DNA from: JBHJGU01 sp050331475
Lineage (GTDB): Bacteria > Pseudomonadota > Alphaproteobacteria > Caulobacterales > Maricaulaceae
Direction of reading: 5' to 3'
Assembly: GCA_050331475.1 (NCBI GenBank)
Contig: JBHJGU010000038.1
Coordinates: 1-17,997 of the forward strand
DNA length: 17,997 nucleotides
Under the pieces are notes generated by a model. That model made no database searches. It was not told the origin of the DNA and was given only the letters and a program-made list of their open reading frames with translations. Positions 7,333-15,243 of the stretch are shown piece after piece. The translations under genes and the position numbers were made by a program. Numbering within the stretch: position 1 is the first letter of the stretch; every line of letters begins with the position of its first letter.

Positions 7333-7989
7333 GTGAGCGGGGAGCTTGGTGAGCCGGATCGCGCGTGTTCGCTGTGCCCGCGTTTGGCGGCCTATCGGGC
7401 GGCGAACGCGGCGGCGGAGCCCGATTGGTTTAACGGCCCCGCCCCGTCTTTCGGCGATCGAGCCGCTCAGCTTTTGATCGTGGGCCTGGCGCCGGGGCGA
7501 ACCGGGGCGAACCGAACCGGGCGCCCCTTCACCGGCGATTATGCGGGCGATCTGCTTTATGCGACGTTGGCGAAGTTCGGCTTCTCCGAGGGCGTATACC
7601 AAGCGCGCCCCGATGACGGGCTCACCTTGCGCGACGCGTTGATCACCAACGCGGTGCGATGCGCGCCGCCGGAGAACAAGCCCACCGCGGCTGAAGCCCG
7701 AACGTGCCGACCGTTTCTCGCCGAGCGGATTGCGAGCCTTAAGCGCCTGCGTGCGGTCATCACCCTGGGCAAAGTTGCCCATGACAACACCCGCATGGCG
7801 TTGGGGGCGAAGGCGGCGGCGGCGCCCTTCGCCCATGGCGCCCACGCAAGCCTCACGGGACCGCACGGCCCGCTCGCGGTCTTCTCCAGCTATCACTGTT
7901 CGCGCTACAACACCCAGACCCGTCGACTGACCTCGGACATGTTTGAAGCGGTCTTCGCCCAAGCGCGGGCGTTTTTGGACGCCGCCTAG
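7333..7989 (+). CDS. udgB: Uracil-DNA glycosylase, family 5 (UdgB type, 4Fe-4S)
   Basis: This enzyme removes uracil, and in family 5 also other deaminated bases, from DNA to start base excision repair. The 218-residue product has the family 5 motif GLAPGRTGANRTGRPFTGD (51-69). In family 4 this motif would read GEAPG. Four cysteines suited to an iron-sulphur cluster are present: C12 and C15 (CSLC), C110 and C125. The C-terminal motif is SYHCSRYNTQTRRLT (186-200); the textbook form is HPSxxN, so Pro is Cys189 here. The only plausible start is the GTG at 7333, 21 nt after the NYN gene, with a weak GGCGG before it. The TAG stop overlaps the convergent smpB stop. Confidence 0.92.
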   Translation: MSGELGEPDRACSLCPRLAAYRAANAAAEPDWFNGPAPSFGDRAAQLLIVGLAPGRTGANRTGRPFTGDYAGDLLYATLAKFGFSEGVYQARPDDGLTLRDALITNAVRCAPPENKPTAAEARTCRPFLAERIASLKRLRAVITLGKVAHDNTRMALGAKAAAAPFAHGAHASLTGPHGPLAVFSSYHCSRYNTQTRRLTSDMFEAVFAQARAFLDAA

Positions 7990-8441
7990 CCTTTTTCACG
8001 CATCAGTCGGGCTTTTTGGCGTTTCCAATCCGCGTCCCGGGCGCTGTCCCGCTTGTCGTGCAGCTTTTTGCCCTTCGCCAGACCCAGCGACAGCTTCGCC
8101 ATGCCCCGCTCGTTGAAATAGAGCTTGAGCGGGATCAAGGTGCGCCCCTCCCGCTGGACCGCACCGATCAACCGGCCGATCTCGCGTCGGTGTAGCAAAA
8201 GCCGACGGGGTCGCCGGGGTTCGTGGTTGAACCGGTTGGCGGGTCCGTATTGGGGGATGTCGGCGTTGATCAGCCAGACGCCGTTATTCTCCGGACTGGC
8301 GTAACTTTCCGCAATATTGGCCCGCCCCTCACGCAGGGACTTGACCTCGGACCCCACCAGAACAAGCCCGGCTTCGACGGTGTCTTCGATGAAATAGTCG
8401 TGCCGCGCGCGACGGTTTTCCGCTACCGATTTCATGAGCAT
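7986..8441 (-). CDS. smpB: SsrA-binding protein SmpB
   Basis: SmpB carries tmRNA to stalled ribosomes for trans-translation. The 151-residue product shows NRRARHDYFIEDTVEAGLVL (9-28), then EVKSLREGRANIAESYAS (32-49), NHEPRRPRRLLLH (72-84) and the basic C-terminal tail GKKLHDKRDSARDADWKRQK (124-143), which enters the mRNA channel. I chose the ATG at 8441, five bases after the dapA stop. A second in-frame ATG at 8435 (giving 149 residues) is equally possible. A longer reading frame extends to 8669 but runs inside dapA and adds nothing family-like. Co-transcription with dapA is likely. The TAG stop shares a CTAG with the convergent glycosylase gene. Confidence 0.95.
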   Translation of the reverse strand: MLMKSVAENRRARHDYFIEDTVEAGLVLVGSEVKSLREGRANIAESYASPENNGVWLINADIPQYGPANRFNHEPRRPRRLLLHRREIGRLIGAVQREGRTLIPLKLYFNERGMAKLSLGLAKGKKLHDKRDSARDADWKRQKARLMREKG

Positions 8442-8446
8442 AGGGC

Positions 8447-9337
8447 TCAGTCGACGCTTAAGCCCGCATGGGCCATGGCGGCGCGCACGGCCTCTTCTGT
8501 CGCGTCGCGACACGGCGTGAGCGGCAAGCGAACCTCGGGCGAGCACCGACCCTGAAGGCTGGCGGCGTATTTCACCGGCGCCGGACTGGGATCGAAAAAC
8601 ATCACGCGGTGAAGCGGCGCTAAGCTCGCGTGCAGGGCGCGCGCGCGCCCATAATCGCCCCCAAGACACGCCTCATGGAAGGCCGCGCACGCGCTCGCCG
8701 CAATATTTGCGGTCACCGAGATGCAGCCCGATCCGCCCATGGCGTAATGGGCCAAGCTGGTGGGGTCATCACCGGAGAGCTGAATGAACGACTCCCCGCA
8801 AGTCTCAATCTGCTCGGTGACGCGCGCCAAATCACCCGTCGCGTCTTTGACCCCGATGACGTTCGGGAGCTCGGCGAGCCGACCCATGGTTGGAGGTGTT
8901 ATGTCGACGATGGAGCGTCCGGGAATGTTGTAAACGAAGAGCGGCAACTCGACAGCGTCATTGATTGCCTTGAAATGTGCGAACAATCCCTCTTGGCTGG
9001 GCTTGTTGTAATAGGGCGCGACGATTAGGGCCGCATCCGCGCCCTCGCGTTTGGCGTGGGCGGTCAGAGCGATCGCCTCCTCGGTGGAGTTTGAGCCCGC
9101 GCCTGCGATGACGGGCACGCGACCACCGGACGCCTCAACGCACAAAGCGACCACGCGCTCATGCTCCTCATGACTGAGCGTGGGCGACTCGCCGGTGGTG
9201 CCGCACGGGACCAACCCATGCGATCCGTCCCGGATTTGCTCTTCGACGAACGTTTGGAAGCCCGCTTCGTCCACGCCGCCATCCTTAAACGGGGTGAGCA
9301 ACGCCGTAATCGAGCCCTTAAACCGCGCCAAAGCCAT
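8447..9337 (-). CDS. dapA: 4-hydroxy-tetrahydrodipicolinate synthase
   Basis: DapA condenses pyruvate with aspartate semialdehyde in the first committed step to diaminopimelate and lysine. The 296-residue product has the Schiff-base Lys164 (IGVKDATGD). T47, T48, Y110, Y136 and R141 match E. coli T44, T45, Y107, Y133 and R138 with a constant offset of 3. I prefer the ATG at 9337: it gives the normal family length and has GGAG two to five bases upstream, although that spacing is short. A GTG at 9364 would add nine residues, but it sits almost at the predicted transcription start. The gene diverges from the transglycosylase gene, also a cell-wall function, and is followed at once by smpB. Confidence 0.96.
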   Translation of the reverse strand: MALARFKGSITALLTPFKDGGVDEAGFQTFVEEQIRDGSHGLVPCGTTGESPTLSHEEHERVVALCVEASGGRVPVIAGAGSNSTEEAIALTAHAKREGADAALIVAPYYNKPSQEGLFAHFKAINDAVELPLFVYNIPGRSIVDITPPTMGRLAELPNVIGVKDATGDLARVTEQIETCGESFIQLSGDDPTSLAHYAMGGSGCISVTANIAASACAAFHEACLGGDYGRARALHASLAPLHRVMFFDPSPAPVKYAASLQGRCSPEVRLPLTPCRDATEEAVRAAMAHAGLSVD

Positions 9338-9373
9338 GTCTCCGTTTCCAAGGTGATTTTTCACGCCGGTTTG

Positions 9374-9402
9374 ACCATATCGATCCCCATGGACATGGCC
9401 AA
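9374..9402 (-). promoter_or_regulatory. Candidate promoter of dapA-smpB
   Basis: On the minus strand TTGGCC (9397-9402) and TATGGT (9374-9379) are 17 bases apart, a good match to a housekeeping sigma-70-type promoter. Transcription would start near 9367, about 30 nt upstream of the chosen dapA ATG. This rests on motif and spacing only. Confidence 0.35.
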
Positions 9403-9467
9403 GTGTTCGCGCGCGCTCTTGCTCTGCCGCTCGAAGCCGGTCACGCTAAAAGCCTTAGGACACACTC

Positions 9468-9472
9468 AGGAG
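9468..9472 (+). promoter_or_regulatory. Ribosome binding site that fixes the transglycosylase start
   Basis: AGGAG lies six bases before the ATG at 9479. The reading frame stays open upstream to about 9161, so this site and the signal peptide right after the ATG decide the start. The 141 bases between the dapA and transglycosylase start codons hold the divergent promoters. I see no clear -35/-10 pair on the plus strand. Confidence 0.75.
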
Positions 9473-9478
9473 CGAACC

Positions 9479-11512
9479 ATGGGCTCACAGCGGCGTCTTT
9501 TAGCGGGTCTGCTCGTGGTCTTCGCGCCGGCCGCTCTGGCTGCGCCAGACCTCGCCCCGCGCGTTAAGCCCGAACCTTCGCTGGCGTACACGCTGATCGC
9601 GCCCGAGCAAGCCGACCGGCTAGAGGTCGGCTTCGCCGCCGCCTCTGAGGGCCGTTGGGATAGAGCCCGCGCGGCCCTTAAAACCCTTGAAGAGCCCATC
9701 GCTTACAAACTGCTCCAATGGCGCATTGCGATTTACGATCGGGACGCGGACTTCGCCGATCTCAACCGCGCACTGGAGGCTCTCTCCGACTGGCCGTTAA
9801 TGCACCGGGTGACCGCGCGCGCAGAGGAGGCCCTTTCAGCGGCGGGCCTTGGACCAAACGCGGTGGTCGCCTGGTTTGACGGCCGCCCGCCCATGACCGG
9901 GGAAGGCAAGCTGGCGCTCGCGGACGCCTTAACCGCGCTTGGCCAGGAACAGGAGGCGGGCGCTTGGATCCGGTCAGCCTGGCGCGAGCACGCCCTGCCC
10001 TTAAGCCGTCAGCGCGAAGTCTTAAACGCCTATGGCGAGGTTCTGAACGCGGACGACCATGCGGCGCGCGCCAATGTCCTCTTGTGGAGCGGTCAAGAAA
10101 CCGCTGCGGGCCGGCTCCTACCTTTGCTAGACACCGACCAACGCCATCTGGCGCGCGCGCGCCTGGCGTTAATGCAGCGCAAACCCGGGGTGGACGCAGC
10201 GATCGCGCGGGTGCCCGCCTATTTGCGCAGCGATCCCGGCCTGGCCCACGCCCGGGCCGAATGGCGCCGCCAAGCGGGTCAGGAAGACGACGCCATTGCG
10301 GAGGCTTTAACCCAAGCGGGCCCTGATCTGTTGCCCGAAGCCGCGATCGACGACGCCTGGCGGGAGCGGCGCATCTTGATCGGTCGCGCGCTCAAAGCGC
10401 GCTTACATGAGCGCGCCTATGCGCTCGCGGCTGGGCTAGGGGCTGAGCGCGGCGCGGATTTCGCGGATGCGCAATGGATCGCCGGTTGGATGGCGCTGCG
10501 ATATCTCAATGATCCCGAGACCGCGGCGGAGCATTTCGAAACGCTTTACCACAACGTCCGAACCCCGATTTCGCGCGCGCGGGGCGCTTATTGGCGCGGG
10601 CGCGCGGCGGAGGCGTTGGGTCAGGGCGCGGAGGCGCGCGATTGGTATGCGCTCGCCGCCGAGCACGACATCGCCTATTACGGCCAACTCGCAGCCCAGG
10701 CCTTGGCCGACCCCAAACTTTCGCTGCCGGCGGATCCGGAGATCACGGCCGCGGACGTCGCCGCTTTTGAGGCGCGCGACTTGGTGCGCGCGACGCGGCT
10801 GGCGGGCCATTACGGGCCGACCTGGATGGTGCGAGCGTTTTTATACCATCTTGACGACCGAATGGAGAGCGAGGCCGAGCATCGCCAACTGGCCTGGCTA
10901 GCGCGCGATTACGGCCTCTATGGCGTGGCCACTCGAACCGGGAAAACCGCGCTCGCCCGGGGCCTTGTGGTGCCCGAGGCCGCCTATCCGACGATCGAGC
11001 TGCCCCCGACCCAAGGCCCGGACCCGGCTTTGGTCTTCGCGTTATCGCGCCAGGAGAGCGAGTTCGAGCCAGCGGCGGTGAGTTCCGCCGGCGCGCGCGG
11101 GCTCATGCAGCTAATGCCAGCCACCGCTCAACGGGTATCCCGCCGGATCGGCGAACCCTACTCGCAAAGCCGGCTGACGGACGATCCGGTCTATAATCTG
11201 ACTTTAGGCATGGCGCTCTTAGACGATCTGGTGGACGATTACGAGGGATCCTACATCCTCGCCGCGATCGCCTATAACGCTGGCCCCGGCCGAGCCACCA
11301 AGTGGATCGCCGATTACGGCGACCCGCGGGACCCGAATATCGACGTGATCGACTGGGTGGAGCATATTCCGTTCTCGGAAACGCGGAATTATGTCCAACG
11401 CGTCTTAGAAAACCTGCAAGTCTATCGCGCGCGGTTAAATGGCAACCAAGCGGAAATCCGCCTCGGGCAGGACTTGCGACGCGGGGGCGAGGCGCCGGGC
11501 GGCCGGTCTTAA
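9479..11512 (+). CDS. slt: Periplasmic lytic murein transglycosylase (Slt70-like)
   Basis: Soluble lytic transglycosylases cleave the MurNAc-GlcNAc bond of peptidoglycan, leaving 1,6-anhydro ends. The 677-residue product starts with a Sec signal peptide (residues 1 to about 21, basic MGSQRR, hydrophobic core, cut after AALA). About 480 alpha-helical, TPR-like residues follow and would form the ring-like superhelix of Slt70. The C-terminal SLT catalytic domain has the catalytic Glu526 in SRQESEF, then GARGLMQLMPATA (Met at 543) and AIAYNAGPGR (near 597-606). Length is near that of E. coli Slt (about 645). The gene diverges from dapA, which supplies diaminopimelate for the same wall. It ends at a repeat-filled spacer. 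Confidence 0.94.
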   Translation: MGSQRRLLAGLLVVFAPAALAAPDLAPRVKPEPSLAYTLIAPEQADRLEVGFAAASEGRWDRARAALKTLEEPIAYKLLQWRIAIYDRDADFADLNRALEALSDWPLMHRVTARAEEALSAAGLGPNAVVAWFDGRPPMTGEGKLALADALTALGQEQEAGAWIRSAWREHALPLSRQREVLNAYGEVLNADDHAARANVLLWSGQETAAGRLLPLLDTDQRHLARARLALMQRKPGVDAAIARVPAYLRSDPGLAHARAEWRRQAGQEDDAIAEALTQAGPDLLPEAAIDDAWRERRILIGRALKARLHERAYALAAGLGAERGADFADAQWIAGWMALRYLNDPETAAEHFETLYHNVRTPISRARGAYWRGRAAEALGQGAEARDWYALAAEHDIAYYGQLAAQALADPKLSLPADPEITAADVAAFEARDLVRATRLAGHYGPTWMVRAFLYHLDDRMESEAEHRQLAWLARDYGLYGVATRTGKTALARGLVVPEAAYPTIELPPTQGPDPALVFALSRQESEFEPAAVSSAGARGLMQLMPATAQRVSRRIGEPYSQSRLTDDPVYNLTLGMALLDDLVDDYEGSYILAAIAYNAGPGRATKWIADYGDPRDPNIDVIDWVEHIPFSETRNYVQRVLENLQVYRARLNGNQAEIRLGQDLRRGGEAPGGRS

Positions 11513-11528
11513 CGCGATGGCGTCCGCC

Positions 11529-11628
11529 TAGAACCGCTTCAATTTAATCCGAATCGAGAAGCGGCTCTAAGTCTATGGTTTATCGCGTTTTTGAACCACG
11601 AAACCGATGACACTTTTGCTGAAAACGC
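11529..11628. repeat. Intergenic unit of two inverted repeats
   Basis: The 117-bp spacer between two convergent genes is nearly filled by two inverted repeats. The first pairs TAGAACCGCTTC (11529-11540) with GAAGCGGCTCTA (11558-11569): 12-bp arms with one mismatch and a 17-base AT-rich loop. The second pairs GCGTTTT (11585-11591) with AAAACGC (11622-11628) around a 30-base loop. Neither is followed by a clean run of T on either strand, so a classical intrinsic terminator is not clear, though the first hairpin could help end both transcripts. The composition looks unlike the coding DNA around it and like dispersed intergenic repeats of alphaproteobacteria. No second copy is visible in this window. 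Confidence 0.55.
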
Positions 11629-11629
11629 T

Positions 11630-12616
11630 CTAAGCGCCGCCGATCGCTTTCGCAAAGACCCCCGGATCAACGTTGCCGCCGGTGAGCACCACCACGACCC
11701 GCTGGCCCTTTAGTTCAATTTGGTTGCTTAGCAAGGCCGCCAACGCCACCGCGCCGCCCGGCTCCACCACCAGCTTGAGCCGGCGAAACGCCACCGCCAC
11801 CGCGTCCAACGCCTGAGCGTCGCTGACCACCAGAGCGCCAGCTAACCGGTCCCTGTTCAGGGCGAATGTTAACGCGCCAGGCTCCGGCGCCAGCAGCGCA
11901 TCGCATACGGACCCGGTTTGCGCGGCGTTCGCCACCCGCCGACCCGCCGCCAGCGACCGCTTATGGTCGTCAAACCCGTCCGGTTCGCAGGCGTAAAGCT
12001 CGGTCCGCACGCCCAAATGGTCCGCCGCCAGCCCGATGCCGGCGATCAACCCGCCCCCGCCGGTGCAGCACAACACCGCGTCCGGCGCGCGATCGGGGCC
12101 CAGCGTCTGGAAAATCTCCAGTCCGGCGGTGCCTTGGCCCGCAATAATCGCCGGATCATCGTATGATGGCACCAGGATCGCCCCGGTTCGGTCCCCGATC
12201 TCCGCCGCAATCGTTTCGCGCGACTCGGTGGCGCGGTCATAGGCCACCAAATCCGCGCCGCGCTCGACCACGCCGGCGCGCTTGGCTGCGGGCGCGTCCG
12301 CAGGCATGACAATAGTCGCCTTGATCCCCAAGACCCGCGCCGCTTCAGCCACGCCTTGGGCATGGTTCCCGGAGGAGTACGCCACGACGCCGCGCTGTTT
12401 TTCCTCAGACGTCAACTGCAACAGCCGATTGCCCGCGCCGCGGATTTTGAACGAGCCGGTGCGTTGTAAGCATTCCGGCTTGATCCACACCTCCGCGCCG
12501 GTCAGGGCGTCGAGCGCCTCATCGCGCAGCAAAGGCGTCAGGCGGGCGAGGCCCTGTAATCGGACGGCGGCGGCCGCCACATCGTCGGGCTTAGGCAGGG
12601 TGTGTGGATCGCTCAT
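11630..12616 (-). CDS. Threonine/serine dehydratase-like PLP enzyme (fold type II)
   Basis: The 328-residue product is a fold-type II PLP enzyme of the threonine dehydratase/serine racemase group. PLP would bind Lys57 in TGSFKIRGAGN (53-63). SSGNHAQG (81-88) contacts substrate and the glycine loop CTGGGGLIAG (184-193) holds the phosphate. There is no C-terminal regulatory domain, so it resembles catabolic TdcB-type dehydratases, serine racemases or hydroxyaspartate ammonia-lyases rather than full-length IlvA. Sequence alone does not settle the substrate. The ATG at 12616 overlaps the hpnN stop as ATGA with no Shine-Dalgarno sequence, so translation is probably coupled. It is the last gene of the ispA-dxs-hpnN operon and ends at the repeat unit. 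Confidence 0.88.
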   Translation of the reverse strand: MSDPHTLPKPDDVAAAAVRLQGLARLTPLLRDEALDALTGAEVWIKPECLQRTGSFKIRGAGNRLLQLTSEEKQRGVVAYSSGNHAQGVAEAARVLGIKATIVMPADAPAAKRAGVVERGADLVAYDRATESRETIAAEIGDRTGAILVPSYDDPAIIAGQGTAGLEIFQTLGPDRAPDAVLCCTGGGGLIAGIGLAADHLGVRTELYACEPDGFDDHKRSLAAGRRVANAAQTGSVCDALLAPEPGALTFALNRDRLAGALVVSDAQALDAVAVAFRRLKLVVEPGGAVALAALLSNQIELKGQRVVVVLTGGNVDPGVFAKAIGGA

Positions 12617-15222
12617 GCGCGTCTGCGGGCGGACCGCAACGTTTGCGCCGCCTCCATCGCGACCGGCAACACCAAAAGCGCGCAGAGCAACGTCGCCAGC
12701 ATGGCCGCGGCCAACAGCTCGCCCATGCTCGCCGTACCGCGATGGCTCGACAGGGTGAGGCTGCCAAAGGACGCAAATGTCGTCACCGCGCTGAACACCA
12801 CAGCCCGAGGCGTCGAAGTGCGAAACAGCGCCGAAGCTGCGCCTTCTCGACGGGCGCGCAAGGCCAAATGGATGCCGCTATCGGCGCCCAGGCCGATGAG
12901 CAGCGGCAAAACGATGACGTTGGCGTAGTTGAACGGTCGATCGAACGCGACGCTGAACCCCGCGGTCAACGCGCCCGCTAGCGCCAATGGCGCCAAGACT
13001 GCCAAAGTGATCCCCACCGATCGCGTAACCACGAGCAAGATCACCGTCGCCAAGACGCCCGCCAGAGCGGTCGCCTGCAGCATGGCTGCGGAAATGGTTT
13101 CCCCAGCGCGCTGAACCGTCAACGCCGCGCCGGCGGCGTCCGGCGCCACCGCGCTGACGGCGTCAACAAAAGCGGCGCGGTCGGCGAGATTGCGCATGTC
13201 CCCGCTGGGGGTCACCTCCAGCCGAGCCCGACCGTCCGGGGCGAGATAGCGGGCGCGCAGGGCTGAGGGCACGTCGTCCAGCTCGACATATCCCGGCGCA
13301 AGTTGGGACTCTAACTGGGCGATCAAATCTGGCCAGAAGCGGAACACATCGCGCTCAACGCCTGAGCGCGTCGGCTCTGACGCACCAGCGAGTTGGGACA
13401 AGGCGCGCCGAAGCGCCGCCGCGCTCTCGGTTTCCGACGCCGCCAACTCAGTTTCTAGCCGCGCCAGACCGGCGCCCGGCGCTAAAGGCTCCAAGCCCCG
13501 CCCCGCCGTCAAGAGCGCAAACTGCACCGGCGTCGCGGCGAAATCCACGATTTCGAGTTTTTCATCTTGATTGTCGGGCACAAAACTTTGCGCGGTAATG
13601 ACCTGGTCCACCTCTGCGAGCGCTTCGAGCTCAGCGACCCGGTCTTGGGCTTGAGCCAAGCTCTCCACCACCAGATCCAAGCGGTAAGGCTGGGTGGCGG
13701 GGTCCTCAAACAGGGCGTTGAACGCCACCACAGAGGGGCTTTTGACATCGCGCAGCGCCATAGGGTCGGCGTCAAACCGCGCCTGCAGGGCGAGACCGGC
13801 GGCCAGCACGCCCAGAGCGACGGTCACGCCGGCCGCGGCCAGCCGCGCGGTGCGCACCCAGGCCCGCGCGGGTGCGGCCGGTTCGGGCGCCTCAGCATGG
13901 GGCGGACGCGCGCCGATCAGCCCCGCGGTTGCTGAAACGACGACGACCGACAGCGCAAAGGCGGTGAGCACCCCCAAACCCGCAATGACGCCCAATTGGG
14001 CGATGCCGACAAACCGGGTCGGGGTGAAGGCGAAGAACGCGCACGCCGTCGTAATTGCGCATAACAACAGCGCCGCCCCGATGGAGCGCGCCGCGGTTTT
14101 CAGCGCTTCGCGCGGCTCGGCGCCCGCGCGGCCCTCCCGATAGGCGAGGCCCAAATGGATGGCGAAATCGATGCCTAAGCCCACCAGCAACACGACAAAC
14201 GCCACGGAGACCAAATTCAACGCACCAAAGATCATCCCCGCCAACGCCGCGCTGATCGTTAGGGAGCCAACGAGCACGCCGACCGCCGCAAGCGTTAATC
14301 CCCATCCCCCCAGCGCCCAGCGCAATAACCCCGCCACCACAATGAACGAGACCAGAAACGACAGGCCAATGCCTTGGGACACGCTTGTGAGTTCTTCCGC
14401 CCGCAAAGCCGGATCGCCCGTTATCCCCGCGCGCACCCGCCAATCGCCGTCCGCCAACGCCTCATCAAGGGCGGCGGACACCGCTTGCAGGCTCGCCTTG
14501 GCGGGTTGAAGCTTGGTGAAATCAAACACCGGACCGATTAGAACCGTGCGCTGCGCCGGACCGGCCCGATCGGGGTCGAACAGGCCGCGCCAGGACAAGG
14601 GCTCGGGCCGCCCCTCTAATCGTGCAGTGATCGTCGCCTCGAGCCCGCCATAAACGGTCTCCAGCACGTCCACGGTCACATCATCCCCGCCCGTGCGGGC
14701 TAATTCCTCGAAGCTGGCGAGTTCATTGCCCAGCCGGTTCAGGCTCGGCTCGGCCTTCAAAGCCGAAATCAGAGCTGTGGCTTGGCCCAGGCGGTTGAGC
14801 CATTCGTCGATTTCGTCCGCGGAGAGAAACAGCAAACCATTGGATTGAAAGTAAGGGTCGGCAGCGCTGGCGAACACTGGCCCGATGGCGTCTGACCGGT
14901 CCTCCAGCGCTGTGACCAGACGGCCGACAAACGCGTCCGCCTCGTCCACGCTGGGGGCTTGAACCAAAACGACGATCGACTTGGTGACGTCGGGAAACGC
15001 CGCGTCAAAGGCTTTTTGAGCTTGGCGGAAGGGCAGCTCCGGATCGAGCATGTCCCGGCTGTCGGTATTCACCGACAAGGTCAGCGCGGCGACGACCGCG
15101 CAGATCACGCTCAGCACGCCAACGCCGCCCAGCGCGATGCGGGGGCGCGCAAAGACCGCCGCCATCACCGCCCATAATCCGGCGTCCAAACGATCCAACG
15201 CCGAGGGGCTATCCCGTCTCAC
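12613..15222 (-). CDS. hpnN: Hopanoid-associated RND/MMPL transporter HpnN
   Basis: HpnN moves hopanoids from the inner to the outer membrane in hopanoid-making bacteria. The 869-residue product has the RND/MMPL layout. TM1 is at about 29-50, followed by a periplasmic domain of about 230 residues. A cluster of five helices (about 282-438) contains GLGIDFAIHLGLAYREG (348-364), and the layout is then repeated with a second loop and GLGADSGIHLALRARREG near the C-terminus. The N-terminal text NTDSRDMLDPELPFRQ (52-67) and YFQSNGLLFLSADEID (124-139) matches HpnN rather than generic MMPL exporters. The start is a GTG at 15222, 21 nt after the dxs stop, with no strong Shine-Dalgarno sequence. Lying next to dxs and ispA links it to isoprenoid/hopanoid supply. 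No hopanoid cyclase gene is in the window. Confidence 0.88.
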   Translation of the reverse strand: MRRDSPSALDRLDAGLWAVMAAVFARPRIALGGVGVLSVICAVVAALTLSVNTDSRDMLDPELPFRQAQKAFDAAFPDVTKSIVVLVQAPSVDEADAFVGRLVTALEDRSDAIGPVFASAADPYFQSNGLLFLSADEIDEWLNRLGQATALISALKAEPSLNRLGNELASFEELARTGGDDVTVDVLETVYGGLEATITARLEGRPEPLSWRGLFDPDRAGPAQRTVLIGPVFDFTKLQPAKASLQAVSAALDEALADGDWRVRAGITGDPALRAEELTSVSQGIGLSFLVSFIVVAGLLRWALGGWGLTLAAVGVLVGSLTISAALAGMIFGALNLVSVAFVVLLVGLGIDFAIHLGLAYREGRAGAEPREALKTAARSIGAALLLCAITTACAFFAFTPTRFVGIAQLGVIAGLGVLTAFALSVVVVSATAGLIGARPPHAEAPEPAAPARAWVRTARLAAAGVTVALGVLAAGLALQARFDADPMALRDVKSPSVVAFNALFEDPATQPYRLDLVVESLAQAQDRVAELEALAEVDQVITAQSFVPDNQDEKLEIVDFAATPVQFALLTAGRGLEPLAPGAGLARLETELAASETESAAALRRALSQLAGASEPTRSGVERDVFRFWPDLIAQLESQLAPGYVELDDVPSALRARYLAPDGRARLEVTPSGDMRNLADRAAFVDAVSAVAPDAAGAALTVQRAGETISAAMLQATALAGVLATVILLVVTRSVGITLAVLAPLALAGALTAGFSVAFDRPFNYANVIVLPLLIGLGADSGIHLALRARREGAASALFRTSTPRAVVFSAVTTFASFGSLTLSSHRGTASMGELLAAAMLATLLCALLVLPVAMEAAQTLRSARRRA

Positions 15223-15243
15223 GGCGAAGCCGCGCCGGGGAGC

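Noticed and set aside
7270..7962. Open frame of 230 codons antisense to the glycosylase
   Set aside because: The plus-strand frame carries the glycosylase motifs; the opposite frame is Arg-rich low-quality translation.
8442..8669. N-terminal extension of smpB
   Set aside because: It runs inside dapA and is Arg-rich without similarity; the short start gives normal SmpB length.
9161..9478. Upstream extension of the transglycosylase frame
   Set aside because: It is antisense to dapA; a strong Shine-Dalgarno sequence and signal peptide mark the ATG at 9479.
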